A DNA stretch of 64,000 bases from Candidatus Aquidulcis sp. (GCA_020723345.1 DYJA01000002.1:207602-271601), one strand, 5' to 3'; positions 52,884 to 61,766 are shown, counted from the stretch's first letter. The notes: generated by a model not told the origin, from the letters alone. Made by a program: numbers and translations.

Positions 52884-53261
52884 TCAGCAACTCTCAAGCA
52901 GGCGGAATTGACCGAAGGACAATTTGGCTGCCAGCGATTTGGCGTTCAGCTCCTTCTTCGGGGCTACGGTAACCAATGGCTCAAAATAGCGATTTAGCCC
53001 TTGCGAGGCGAATTCCGCCAAATCCGCGCCATCGGATTCCAGCGTCCAAACAAGGAGGGACGCCGTCCCATTCTGAAGCAGAAAAGGACCTCCCTCGGCG
53101 CGCGCGCCATTCTGACGGCGCATGCCCATCGCTTCAGCCAGCCGACTGAAGATCGCTTGCCGTTCGCGGGGCGATTGGGTAAGCCAGTTTGTGGTGGACT
53201 TCCAGATCTGGATCGTGGTTTGTTTGTTCGAATGACCGGGATCAAAGTAAACGTACGACAT
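52884..53261 (-). CDS. Hypothetical protein
   Basis: 125 residues, not recognised. It starts MSYVYFDPGHSNKQTTIQIWKSTTNWL and ends with a basic segment; no signal peptide, membrane helix or metal motif. Composition and the lack of stops suggest a real, soluble alpha/beta protein. It is divergent from the sigma operon. Confidence 0.55.
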   Translation of the reverse strand: MSYVYFDPGHSNKQTTIQIWKSTTNWLTQSPRERQAIFSRLAEAMGMRRQNGARAEGGPFLLQNGTASLLVWTLESDGADLAEFASQGLNRYFEPLVTVAPKKELNAKSLAAKLSFGQFRLLESC

Positions 53262-53412
53262 CGTTCAAAGACTCCTATTGGAATTTGACGATTGACACGA
53301 TTGACACGCTGGTGATTGCGCGCATCTCGTTGTGGAGCGGGCAGCCGTGCCTGCTGACTAGCCGCCGACGAGCCATCGGCGCCACATGTGTACAATCACC
53401 AGTGACACGCCA

Positions 53413-53441
53413 TTGACACCGCGCCGAATGTATGGTACAGT
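53413..53441 (+). promoter_or_regulatory. Putative promoter of the sigma / CHAT operon
   Basis: TTGACA (53413-53418), 17-base spacer, TACAGT (53436-53441). Upstream there are repeated TTGACACG words and an inverted pair CTGGTGATTG / CAATCACCAG that could bind a regulator. Confidence 0.5.
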
Positions 53442-53538
53442 CCGCGCAGCATTGTGCTGTTATCCATTCTATCTAGCATGATGCAAAAAATGTAGGAATT
53501 CTTTCACCTGAAAATCTCGATTTGGGATTTTCGTTGCA

Positions 53539-54357
53539 ATGCCCAAACGTTCTGACGATTCTCTGCGCGCGCTTTGCCGCCGCCGGATAGCTGCCTGTCG
53601 CGATGTCGCCGATTTGCCTGTCCAGTTTGAAGAGCGCGTCACGCAACTTGTCTCCGCGAACATTGCGACCGGACGCTTCGAGCGGTTCACGGCGGGCGAC
53701 TCTCGACGCTCTGCGACGGTGCTTGCCGAGTACGTGGACGCGGCGATCTACCACGCGCGTCGCGAGTCCGCGCGGGTGAGCGCGTTGGAGCGGGGCGATG
53801 AAACTGCGTGGAATCAACTGCGCGATCTGTTGATCCGCCGCGCCGATCGGATGGTGCGCCAGTTTCACCAGAGCGATGCGGTTCATGCTACCGCGCTCGA
53901 TTTCGCGCAGCAGACCTGCTTGGTTATCTTCGATCAGCGTTACCCATTCGACGTTTCGTTGGACGCGTGGGCGGTCACCATTCTCAAAAATATCGTTTTG
54001 GAGCATTTCACGCGTTCGTCCGATGTTTTGCGGCATCCCAACACGCCTGACTCGCTCGACCGCCCGGTCGACGGAGAGAGCGGCGCGCCGACTGCGCTCG
54101 GCGATTTCATCCCCGACGCGCGCGCGCGTGTGCCATTCGACCGGATCGACGATCAGACCTTGCTCATCGACGCGCTGAACCGCTTAAACAGCCAGGCGCA
54201 GCAGCAAGTTATTCTGTGGACGTTTCTCGACGAGTTGGACGACGACGAAATCGCGCGTCGCTTGGGCAAGAGCAAGCAAGCCGTCTACAACCTGCGTCAA
54301 CGGGCGCTCCGGCGACTTGAAAAAATCGTCCAAACGCCGCGCAAGAAATCGCGCTAA
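53539..54357 (+). CDS. Sigma-70 family (ECF-like) RNA polymerase sigma factor
   Basis: 272 residues. Region 2 includes the DFAQQTCLVIFDQRYPFDVSLDAWAVTILKNIV segment (~125-160). Region 4 is a helix-turn-helix at the C-terminus (DDEIARRLGKSKQAVYNLRQRALRRL). The N-terminal ~90 residues are an extra helical part. First gene of an operon with a zinc-finger protein (41 bases downstream) and a TPR-CHAT protease. There is no clear Shine-Dalgarno sequence. Confidence 0.85.
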   Translation: MPKRSDDSLRALCRRRIAACRDVADLPVQFEERVTQLVSANIATGRFERFTAGDSRRSATVLAEYVDAAIYHARRESARVSALERGDETAWNQLRDLLIRRADRMVRQFHQSDAVHATALDFAQQTCLVIFDQRYPFDVSLDAWAVTILKNIVLEHFTRSSDVLRHPNTPDSLDRPVDGESGAPTALGDFIPDARARVPFDRIDDQTLLIDALNRLNSQAQQQVILWTFLDELDDDEIARRLGKSKQAVYNLRQRALRRLEKIVQTPRKKSR

Positions 54358-54385
54358 ATTTGCATACAGTAAATAGGAGGAGTTT

Positions 54386-54418
54386 ATGGGAGGTTTCGAT
54401 GACACACTCAAATTCTAG
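54386..54418 (+). CDS. Possible 10-codon leader ORF
   Basis: MGGFDDTLKF with AGGAGG five bases upstream, a better ribosome site than that of many genes here. It overlaps the start of the next gene in another frame, so it could couple or attenuate translation of the zinc-finger gene. It may also be chance. Confidence 0.3.
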   Translation: MGGFDDTLKF

Positions 54419-55184
54419 AACGCGACCCAGAAAGCGGACGCGCGTCCAATCCGCGGCTCTGCGATCTACGCTGCTCGATCTGAAGAAACTGTCGGCGGGA
54501 TTGCGACGACTCAGTCGCGCGCTCGCGGCAACGCCGTCAGTTGCGATCACACATGCTGACTGCGAAGCGCAACTTGAATTTTACATCGACGCCGAAAGAC
54601 GCAACGAAAATATCCGCGCGCGCTATCCTTCCGTCTGGCAACATCTACAGACTTGTCCACAATGCCGATTGTCGTACACCTTATTAGCCGATTCTAGATC
54701 AGATTCTTTATCCGAAACTGCGACTGCTGCTCTGCCTCCTCTGCCTTTTCTCGTTCCCGCCGATAGCCGGAATGCCTGGATGCGCCAAATTCGTTCGCGC
54801 ATCGGCGGCGCGCCGCTCGGTTTCGGGTTCATCATCCAGCCCGCCCACTTGGCGCACGCGCTTGCGCCCACTTCCGCGCTCGTGACGCGCGGCGAAGCCG
54901 AAGCGAGCGACAAGTCGCTTTTGCTTTCGGACATGTTGACGTTAGGCGCGCGTGATGTGACGGTGGACATTTGGGTCTATCGCGCGGCGCACGCGCCGAC
55001 CGCGCGTCTCGAAGTTGCGCTTGCCGCCTCCGCGCCGCTGCCCGAGCCATTGCGCGCGACGCTCAAATGGAACGATCACCAATTTTCCGATCTCGTGCGC
55101 GACGGTGTCTGCGCGTTCGACGCGCTCCCGGTCGCCGCGATTGAAAACGCGCGCGACTTGCGCGTCGAAATCGACGCGGGCTAG
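54399..55184 (+). CDS. Zinc-finger, anti-sigma-like protein
   Basis: About 261 residues. The N-terminal part has a ZAS/zf-HC2 pattern: a Cys (HADCEAQLEFYID) then HLQTCPQC, giving C...H-x3-C-x2-C. This motif is typical of zinc-binding anti-sigma factors. The C-terminal ~140 residues are beta-rich with no membrane helix, so it is cytosolic. ATG 54399 follows GGGAGG. Position between the sigma and CHAT genes suggests it holds the sigma factor. Confidence 0.7.
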   Translation: MTHSNSRTRPRKRTRVQSAALRSTLLDLKKLSAGLRRLSRALAATPSVAITHADCEAQLEFYIDAERRNENIRARYPSVWQHLQTCPQCRLSYTLLADSRSDSLSETATAALPPLPFLVPADSRNAWMRQIRSRIGGAPLGFGFIIQPAHLAHALAPTSALVTRGEAEASDKSLLLSDMLTLGARDVTVDIWVYRAAHAPTARLEVALAASAPLPEPLRATLKWNDHQFSDLVRDGVCAFDALPVAAIENARDLRVEIDAG

Positions 55185-55189
55185 CCGCG

Positions 55190-58100
55190 ATGGCTGATCT
55201 CGTCGATGCCGCGCGCGCGCTCGCGCGTGGTGGGCAGACCGACCCCGCGGCCTTGTCCGATGAACTCGCGCGCCTGCTCGAAATCCCCGCCGCGCGCGCT
55301 CAACTCTCTGATTGTATTGTCGCATTGCAACGCGATGCGCATGCCGCGCTCGACTGCGCGCCGCGTGAGGCCGCCGCGTCCGCGCGCGTCGCGCACGAAC
55401 TTGCGCGCGCGGGCGCGCCCGCGCCCGCGCGCGCCGACGCCGCGCTGGTACTTGCGACTGCCTTGAATCGCTTGGGCGAATTTCGCGACGCGCGCGCGCT
55501 GGGCGAGTTTGCGCTCTCGGAATTTACCGCGCGCGGCGACAACGCAAACGCCGCGCGCGCGCTGGCTGAGGCGGCGTGGGCGGACGCGTTGCGCGGCGAT
55601 TTCCGCCGCGCCGGCGCCGCGGTGGGACGCACCCGCGCGCTCACCGCGGCGCCGCTTGTTCGCGCGCAGTGCGACTGGATTCAGGCGCGCGTTTTTTTCG
55701 ACCAGGCGCGTTATGGCGAAGCCGCGACTCTTTTGAAGCACGCGCGCGAAGTATTCGATACGGAGCAATTGCCGTTACAAGCCGCGCGGTGCGAGTGCGA
55801 TCTGGTCGAATTCGATCTTGCGGGCGATCTAGCAGCGCTGCTAGCGCGTCTGGCGCGCGCGCGCGAACTGTTCGAGTCGGCAGACTGTGCGTTCGATGCC
55901 GCGCGGTGCGATTTGACCCGCGCGTTCCGGCTGGATTTGGCGAATCAAGATTCCAGCGCGCTCGAAATTCTGTCGGCATTGCCTCAGAGATTTTCGCAAT
56001 TGGGCGCGCCTTTTTTTGCCGCCCAGTCCAATTTGCTCTTGGGCATCGTCTATCGTCATCTCAATCGGTTTGGCGAATCGCTCAAGGCATCGCATCAAGC
56101 GCGCGATTATTTTCAGGCGCAGGAGATTCGCGCGCAGGTGTCGGCGTGCGACATCAATTTGGGCAATGCGTATTTTGCGCTGAATCGTTACGACGAAGCG
56201 TTGACATTGTACGAGCAAGCCGCAACGTTCGCGCTGGCGGAGGGACGCGCGCGCCGCGCCGCGCGGATTTACAACAACATTGGTTTGATCTACGCCAAGC
56301 AAGGACGATTCGCCAACGCGCTCGATCTGCACCAGCGCGCGTTGCAAATTGCGACGCGTGAAAATCTGCCGACTTTGGCGGCAGGCATTCACGCCGGGCT
56401 TGCCGCGTGCTATCGCCAACTGGGGCAACCCGACGCCGCGCTCGCGCATTTACGCGAACGCGAAACGCTCGCGCCGCCCAATTCGAATGAGCGCATCGCC
56501 AGCCGCCAAATCGATTTTGCGGACGCGTACCTGGCGCGCGGCGATCTCGCGCAAGCGGTCGAGTGTTTGCGCGGCGCGCGGCGCGCGGCGGACGCCGAGA
56601 ATCTCGATTCGTACGTCGCGTTGTGTGATCGCTTGCTCGCGCAGACGAATACGCTGACGCCCGAACGCGCCCGCGCACAAATCGCCAACGCGCGTTCACT
56701 CTTTTTGAAACACAACCAGGTTGTGGATGCCGCGCTGTGCGATCTGACCGAAGGCGAGTTGCGGCTGGCGTGGAATGAGCCGATAGCGGCGTGCGACTGT
56801 TTCGCGCGCGCGCGTGCGATCCTTGCGCCGGGCTTTCCCGATTACGCGTGGCGCGCCGATTATGGATTGGCGCGCTGCATGATCGGTTCCGCGCAACGCG
56901 CCGCCGCGCTCGCGCACTATCGCCGCGCGACGCAGACGATTGCGGAAGCGCGCGCGATATTGGTGAGCGAACAGATCAGCAACACCTTTTTCGCGCAGCG
57001 GCAATCGGTGTACGACGACGCGCTCACTGCCGCGCTCGCGCAGGACGATCACGCCGCCGTGCTCGAAATCATCGAGGCGAGCAAAGCGCGCGCGTTCTTG
57101 ACGCTCATCCAGCATCGCGGCTGGAAACTGCGCGAGGATCGACGCGATCCGTACGTGGTGGAGTTGATCGCGCGCGAACGCGATTTACGCTACCAACTCG
57201 ACGCGCAGCGCGCGCGCGCGCTGCGCCAAACCGGCAAAGCCGAAGGCGACACAGTTCCGGCGGCAGGCGCGGCGAACGAATTGTCCGAACTGAACGCGCT
57301 TAGCCAGGCGTACGAATCAGTCGTCACGCGTTTGCGGCTCGCAGCGACGGGCTTGGCGGGCGTCGCTGCGCCTGCGCCGTTCGCGCTCGATCAATTTCGC
57401 GCGGCGGCGAACGCGGCTTTGGGCGACGATTGGAGCGCGCTCGACTATTATCTTTCGGGCGATGATCTGGCTATCGCTGTTGTCACGCCGACTGAAGTGC
57501 GCGTTGAGCGCAAAACACTTTCACGTTACGACCGCGCGATCCTCGATAAATGCGCGAGTCAGGAAACCGATTTGCGCGAATTGGTTTATCGCGGCACTTT
57601 GCGCGGTTCTGACGCGCCGTCGCCCGGCGCGAACTACTTGCGGCATTTGTATCGTCTGCTCATCCCCGCGCGTTTGGGACGCACCGTGATCATTTCGCCG
57701 CATCGTTCACTACACGCGCTGCCGTTTCACGCTTTGATGGACGATGACGCGTATTTGATCGAACAGCATGTCGTTGTCTACGCGCCGAGTTTGCAAATCA
57801 GCCAACTCTTGTTGGAAGGAAAGCGCGCTGGCGCGGTGACGAATCCGTTGATTGTTGGTTTGTCGCAATTTGGCGAAGGGATGCGCGCGCTGCCTGCGGC
57901 GGCGACGGAAGCCGCGAGAGTCCATGAAGCGTTCGGCGCACGCGGCGCGCTGTTGCGCGAGGCGGACGCGACGCGCCAAGCCATCCTCGCGCTCGACGCG
58001 TCACGCGAGTTGGCGAAATTCGACGTGCTCCATTTCGCGACGCACGCGATCCTCGATCGCGCCGCGCCGCATCAATCGCGCGTCCTGTTGTGCGGCGATG

Positions 58101-58429
58101 CCTTGACTGCGCTCGACATCTTGGACATGACGCTCGACGCGCGGCTCGTCACGCTGTCGGCATGTCAGAGCGCGTTAGGGCATGGCGGCGCAGGCGATGA
58201 GTTGATCGGCATCGCACGCGCGTTCTTTTACGCGGGGGCGCGCGCGTTGCTCGCATCGCTGTGGCACGTCGAGGATGAAGCCACGACCAAGTTACTAACG
58301 CACTTTTATCGGCAATTGATCGCAGGGAAAGACGCGGCAAACGCGTTGCGCTGCGCACAGATCGGATTATTGCACGCGGGACATCCGCCGTATCATTGGG
58401 CGGCGTTCGGATTGCTGGGCAAACCATGA
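55190..58429 (+). CDS. TPR-CHAT protease
   Basis: 1079 residues. The first ~750 residues are helical TPR-like repeats (clear at YDEALTLYEQAATFALAEG and GRFANALDLHQRALQIA). The C-terminal CHAT domain has catalytic His in VLHFATHA and Cys in LSACQSALG, with the typical GIARAFFYAGARALLASLW that follows. The ATG is five bases after the zinc-finger stop, so translation is coupled. By analogy with TPR-CHAT proteases elsewhere it may cut a specific partner, possibly the anti-sigma-like protein. Confidence 0.9.
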   Translation: MADLVDAARALARGGQTDPAALSDELARLLEIPAARAQLSDCIVALQRDAHAALDCAPREAAASARVAHELARAGAPAPARADAALVLATALNRLGEFRDARALGEFALSEFTARGDNANAARALAEAAWADALRGDFRRAGAAVGRTRALTAAPLVRAQCDWIQARVFFDQARYGEAATLLKHAREVFDTEQLPLQAARCECDLVEFDLAGDLAALLARLARARELFESADCAFDAARCDLTRAFRLDLANQDSSALEILSALPQRFSQLGAPFFAAQSNLLLGIVYRHLNRFGESLKASHQARDYFQAQEIRAQVSACDINLGNAYFALNRYDEALTLYEQAATFALAEGRARRAARIYNNIGLIYAKQGRFANALDLHQRALQIATRENLPTLAAGIHAGLAACYRQLGQPDAALAHLRERETLAPPNSNERIASRQIDFADAYLARGDLAQAVECLRGARRAADAENLDSYVALCDRLLAQTNTLTPERARAQIANARSLFLKHNQVVDAALCDLTEGELRLAWNEPIAACDCFARARAILAPGFPDYAWRADYGLARCMIGSAQRAAALAHYRRATQTIAEARAILVSEQISNTFFAQRQSVYDDALTAALAQDDHAAVLEIIEASKARAFLTLIQHRGWKLREDRRDPYVVELIARERDLRYQLDAQRARALRQTGKAEGDTVPAAGAANELSELNALSQAYESVVTRLRLAATGLAGVAAPAPFALDQFRAAANAALGDDWSALDYYLSGDDLAIAVVTPTEVRVERKTLSRYDRAILDKCASQETDLRELVYRGTLRGSDAPSPGANYLRHLYRLLIPARLGRTVIISPHRSLHALPFHALMDDDAYLIEQHVVVYAPSLQISQLLLEGKRAGAVTNPLIVGLSQFGEGMRALPAAATEAARVHEAFGARGALLREADATRQAILALDASRELAKFDVLHFATHAILDRAAPHQSRVLLCGDALTALDILDMTLDARLVTLSACQSALGHGGAGDELIGIARAFFYAGARALLASLWHVEDEATTKLLTHFYRQLIAGKDAANALRCAQIGLLHAGHPPYHWAAFGLLGKP

Positions 58430-58433
58430 AAAA

Positions 58434-58466
58434 AGATCGGGCGAGTTCCGAGAACTCGCCCGATCT
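58434..58466. terminator. Terminator after the CHAT operon
   Basis: Perfect stem AGATCGGGCGAGTTC / GAACTCGCCCGATCT with a 3-base loop, between convergent genes. Confidence 0.7.
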
Positions 58467-58480
58467 GATGTCACCCTGGA

Positions 58481-58678
58481 TCAGCAATCAAACGAACAGT
58501 CGCAGGGCGGCGGGTCGCACAAGGGAACGATGTACGTGGGCGGCGTCGGCTTGACTTTCGGGATGCCGGGCGCATCGAGTGATGGCGTGTGAGTGTACGC
58601 GGTGAGCATCGGAAGTACAGTCGCGACCAGCGCAATCGCCACGAGCGCGACGATCAAAAGCAGGCGCATCGATTTCAT
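58481..58678 (-). CDS. Small exported Cys-rich peptide
   Basis: 65 residues from ATG 58678, with AAAGGAG upstream. One hydrophobic helix (LLLIVALVAIALVATVLPML) is followed by a Pro-rich stretch and a Cys-rich end (PLCDPPPCDCSFDC). It looks like a secreted or anchored peptide; no family recognised. It is convergent with the CHAT gene. Confidence 0.55.
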   Translation of the reverse strand: MKSMRLLLIVALVAIALVATVLPMLTAYTHTPSLDAPGIPKVKPTPPTYIVPLCDPPPCDCSFDC

Positions 58679-58869
58679 TGTGCCGTGTCTCCTTTCCATT
58701 GGGATTTCACTGGAAAGGACGCGCAAGTGCGGCGAAATCTTACAACGCCGGACTCGATGAAATCGACTTGAGTTCGCGTGTTATTCGCGTAGGCAATCAA
58801 CTAAACTCAAGCAACACCGAAAATTTTTGAAGAGGAAAAAACACTACGCGAATTTCAGATTTTAAAAAA

Positions 58870-58899
58870 ACTCCCGACGTATTGCCAAACGTCGGGAGT
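58870..58899 (-). terminator. Intrinsic terminator after mtnP
   Basis: ACTCCCGACGT / ACGTCGGGAGT stem followed on the minus strand by a run of T. Confidence 0.8.
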
Positions 58900-58903
58900 T
58901 TTT

Positions 58904-59818
58904 TCACTTCTTTGATTTGCGTCCGTCACGTGCGTGCTTTTCAGGCGGTAGATATTGGTCGAGCAACAGAGCCAGATCGCGGCGAATCTTGGGCGGGACG
59001 CGATCGCGCGCGGTGATGATCGCGGACTGCAACGCAGTGGGGCAGGGGCAATGTTCGCGCGCGCTTGGAATTTCGGCGACGGCATAGCGCACGATGCGCT
59101 TGCCCATCTCCGCGTTCTTGAACAAATTCTGCACGATCATCTCGACCGTCACCGCGTCGTGCGCGGGATGCCACACGTCGTAATCGGTCACCATCGCAAC
59201 CGTCGCGTAACAAATTTCGGCTTCGCGCGCGATTTTCGCTTCCGGCAGCGCGGTCATGCCGATGATGTCCATTTTCCACGCGCGGTACGTTTCGGATTCG
59301 GCTTTAGTCGAGAACGCGGGACCATCAATCACGACGAGATTCCCGCCTTGATGCACGCGCGCTCCAGCTTGACGCGCGGCTTGGTACAGCACCTGGCTCA
59401 ATTCGGGACAGAACGGATCGGCGAACGAAATGTGGACGACGAGACCGGGCGGAAAGATCGTCGAGGGGCGCAACTTGGTGCGATCGAACAACTGATTGGG
59501 AATGACAATGTCGAGCGGCGCGTAATCTTCGCGCAGACTGCCGCACGCGCTCAACGAAATGATGCGTTCGACGCCAACCAATTTGAGCGCGTAGATATTC
59601 GCGGCGACCGGCAATTCGTGTGGCTTGATGCGATGCCCGCGTCCGTGCCGCGGCAAAAACGCGACGCGTTGGTTACCTAAGGTGCCGAGAATGAGCGCAT
59701 CGCTCGGATCGCCAAAGGGCGTTCGGATTTTGACTTCTTTGATGTCGGTCAGCCCGTCCATTTGATAAACGCCGCTGCCGCCGATAATGCCGATAGTTGC
59801 CTTTTCGATCTTTGCCAT
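58904..59818 (-). CDS. mtnP: S-methyl-5'-thioadenosine phosphorylase
   Basis: 304-residue cytosolic purine phosphorylase that splits methylthioadenosine into adenine and methylthioribose-1-phosphate (methionine salvage). Family motifs: GIIGGSGVYQ, FLPRHGRGHRIKPHELP, SLSACGSLRED, VVIDGPAFSTKAE, and MTALPEAKIAREAEICYATVAMVTDYD. The chain is complete. Its own terminator lies right after the stop. Confidence 0.95.
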   Translation of the reverse strand: MAKIEKATIGIIGGSGVYQMDGLTDIKEVKIRTPFGDPSDALILGTLGNQRVAFLPRHGRGHRIKPHELPVAANIYALKLVGVERIISLSACGSLREDYAPLDIVIPNQLFDRTKLRPSTIFPPGLVVHISFADPFCPELSQVLYQAARQAGARVHQGGNLVVIDGPAFSTKAESETYRAWKMDIIGMTALPEAKIAREAEICYATVAMVTDYDVWHPAHDAVTVEMIVQNLFKNAEMGKRIVRYAVAEIPSAREHCPCPTALQSAIITARDRVPPKIRRDLALLLDQYLPPEKHARDGRKSKK

Positions 59819-59918
59819 TGGTGTTCTCCTTGCTGGGTTTAGGTCGCATTATAATTCAAAAGAGTGGAAACGCAAACGCAGCGCGAAATAACGCGAAAGG
59901 TCGCGAAAGAGCGCGAAA

Positions 59919-60620
59919 CTAAAACCGGATGACGCGAAATCCTTCCGCGTAAAAATCGCCGTCCACATCCGCGCGGCGCAAACGTTCGCGGATCCGCTTT
60001 TCCAGCGCGGCGGGATCTTTGATCTGACTTTGGTGCGCGCGCAGCGCGGCGAGTTTGATCTCCAGTGTGTCGTTTACATTCACCCAGGTGCTCGGCTCGT
60101 TCGTCACGCTCAGCCAAACTTCTTTCGGCGCGTGCGGCGCCAAACCTTCCGCGAGTAGTTCGGGAAAATACATTCGATTGCCTGCCGCGGGAAAGACCGC
60201 GTCAATCGTCGCCGCGCCTGCCGCGCGATGGTCAGGATGATTGACGCCGGCATTGTTCGGACGAAAGAGGGTAGTGGGATCGCAACTGACGACGATGTGC
60301 GGCTTGACGCGGCGGATCGCGCGGACGATGTCGCGCTGAACGTCGCGCGCGTTCGCCAGTTCGCCATCGAGATAATTGAGGAACACCACATCGTGCGCGC
60401 CGATGATCTTCGCCGCGGCGCGTTGTTCGGCTTGACGGTCCACGCAGAGCGATTCAGGCGTCATATCAGGATTGTCGCTCCCTTTGTCGCCGCAAGTCAG
60501 CAGAAAATAGTGAATCTCTTTTCCGGCGCGCGCCCATTTGGCGAGCGTCGCGCCGCAGAAAAATTCAGGATCGTCGGGGTGCGCGAGAACGACGAGGACG
60601 CGTTGAGGTTGATCGGTCAT
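59919..60620 (-). CDS. PIG-L family deacetylase (LmbE-like)
   Basis: A 233-residue zinc-dependent deacetylase. The metal site AHPDDPEFFCG is near the N-terminus and the second His is in NHPDHRAAG. Relatives act on N-acetylglucosaminyl lipids, mycothiol or bacillithiol precursors. ATG 60620 is the first Met of the conserved part; upstream sequence is a repeat (60647-60724). Confidence 0.92.
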   Translation of the reverse strand: MTDQPQRVLVVLAHPDDPEFFCGATLAKWARAGKEIHYFLLTCGDKGSDNPDMTPESLCVDRQAEQRAAAKIIGAHDVVFLNYLDGELANARDVQRDIVRAIRRVKPHIVVSCDPTTLFRPNNAGVNHPDHRAAGAATIDAVFPAAGNRMYFPELLAEGLAPHAPKEVWLSVTNEPSTWVNVNDTLEIKLAALRAHQSQIKDPAALEKRIRERLRRADVDGDFYAEGFRVIRF

Positions 60621-60646
60621 GATTGCCTCAGTGAGATGTTTGGCTT

Positions 60647-60724
60647 GTCGTTTCGAGCAAAGCGAGAAATCTCGCCGTCGCCTCATTGAGATTTCTCGAC
60701 GCAAAAACCGCGCCTCGAAATGAC
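60647..60724. repeat. Palindromic repeat with GTCxTTTCGA ends
   Basis: GTCGTTTCGA at one end and TCGAAATGAC at the other, with inner GAGAAATCTCG / GAGATTTCTCG arms. Related to 39318-39344. Confidence 0.65.
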
Positions 60725-60747
60725 ATCATACCAAGTATACCACAAAA

Positions 60748-60781
60748 GAAACTGCCCACCAAACACTTGGCAGGCAGTTTC
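60748..60781 (-). terminator. Terminator of the tmRNA transcript
   Basis: GAAACTGCC / GGCAGTTTC stem with inner CCA / TGG pairs, four bases after the mature CCA end on the minus strand, followed by TTTTGTGG. Confidence 0.75.
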
Positions 60782-60807
60782 AGATTGGTGGAGATGGCGG
60801 GAATCGA

Positions 60808-61471
60808 CACGCAGCCCTCGGTTTTTCAACCGAGCGTTGACTATCTCTTCGAGTGGATGTATCATCTTCACATTCACTCGCCCGGCGTTTTGTAAGGAGG
60901 AATGCCCATAAGACTCAGCGACACAGAGGCTGCCTATGCCGCAGGCATTTTGGACGGAGAAGGATCCGTCGTGCTTACCCGTTGTCGGAAAGACCGCTGG
61001 CCTTCGCCTGTTGTTTCGGTCACATCAACCGATCGCGAGTTACTCGAATGGTTTCGTTCTCGTTGCGGTGGAACAATCATTCGCAAACGCACCTACCAGC
61101 CACATCACTCCGCCTCATTCGATTGGAAGTTGACTGATCGGCGAGCACTGGAATTCCTTAAGATTGTCCGACCGTTTCTCGTCATCCGTAGAAAGATCTC
61201 CCGTTGCGATTTGCTTCTTGCGGATTACTTGGTTTGCACTCCACGCAATGGTCGCTACAACGCAGAGATGTCAAGCAGAAAACGAAAACTCGTCGAGCGA
61301 TTTTCCTCCTTACCCTAGTGCTCCATTTGAGGAGTCTATGAGTCGATGCAGGGCTTACCTCTTTCGAGTTCACCCCTCAGGATTAGCATCGGCGCCTTGC
61401 CGGAAGCCTTTCCTGATTAAGCCGGGTTTGCATTGAGCGTCACCGTTCAATGGGGCTCGTCTTTGCAGAGA
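60808..61471 (-). other. Group I intron in the tmRNA T-loop
   Basis: 664 nt. P1: exon GGGU and intron UC pair with GAGCCC (61458-61453), with a U.G pair exactly at the 5' splice site. P2: CAUUGA / UCAAUG. P4: UCAGGA / UCCUGA, in the context UCAGGAAAGGC ... UAAUCCUGAG, close to the P and Q elements of tRNA-type (IC3-like) introns. P3: GGCUU / AAGCC. P7: GACU (61344-61341) / AGUC in GAUAGUC (60845-60839). P9: CUCGGUU / AACCGAG. The intron ends in G (60808). A 3-pair P10 (UCG with CGA) is possible. The P8 region carries the endonuclease gene on the opposite strand. Confidence 0.9.
60902..61318 (+). CDS. LAGLIDADG homing endonuclease, antisense within the tmRNA intron
   Basis: 138 residues, single-motif type, so it should act as a homodimer. 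The LAGLIDADG helix is AAYAAGILDGEGSV with Glu20 in the catalytic acidic position. The rest follows the family pattern (VVSVTSTDRELLEWF; DWKLTDRRALEFLKIVRPFL; EMSSRKRKLVERF). Such enzymes cut intron-free alleles to drive intron homing. The gene runs opposite to tmRNA and fills the P8 region. AAGGAGG (60894-60900) lies only one base from ATG 60902 but seven from an in-frame ATA at 60908, so the true start is uncertain. Confidence 0.88.
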   Translation: MPIRLSDTEAAYAAGILDGEGSVVLTRCRKDRWPSPVVSVTSTDRELLEWFRSRCGGTIIRKRTYQPHHSASFDWKLTDRRALEFLKIVRPFLVIRRKISRCDLLLADYLVCTPRNGRYNAEMSSRKRKLVERFSSLP

Positions 61472-61721
61472 ACCCGCGTCCGAAAAGTTCGCCCCAGAGT
61501 TACTACAAGCGTAGTCGGTTTTTGTTGCTCACGCGACCGGACTCAGCCGACAAAGTTGATCGCGCCAGCCGTGTTGGGTGTTACCCCGCTTTGACAGTCG
61601 TTACCGGCGTGGCGACCGCCGCACCCCGACTTGGTTTCGCCCAGCGCGCATCCTTCGGGGGAGAACGCGCGTAGACGTCGCAACGCTAGGTTGCGAACCA
61701 GGTCGCTAATTCAGCCGACGC

Positions 61722-61766
61722 TTACGCGGCAACTGGAAGAGCGGCGAGGTTGGTGCGAGTGTTCGC
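61722..61766 (-). other. tmRNA tag-peptide reading frame
   Basis: Resume codon GCG at 61766-61764, then AAC ACT CGC ACC AAC ..., ending GCC GCG TAA. Encoded tag: ANTRTNLAALPVAA, with a hydrophobic -VAA end expected of ClpXP degrons. It resembles tags of other Chloroflexota, as far as I recall. Confidence 0.85.

Noticed and set aside
52658-52972. 104-codon plus-strand frame
   Set aside because: No Shine-Dalgarno sequence, no recognisable motif, and it overlaps the 3' end of a better-supported gene.
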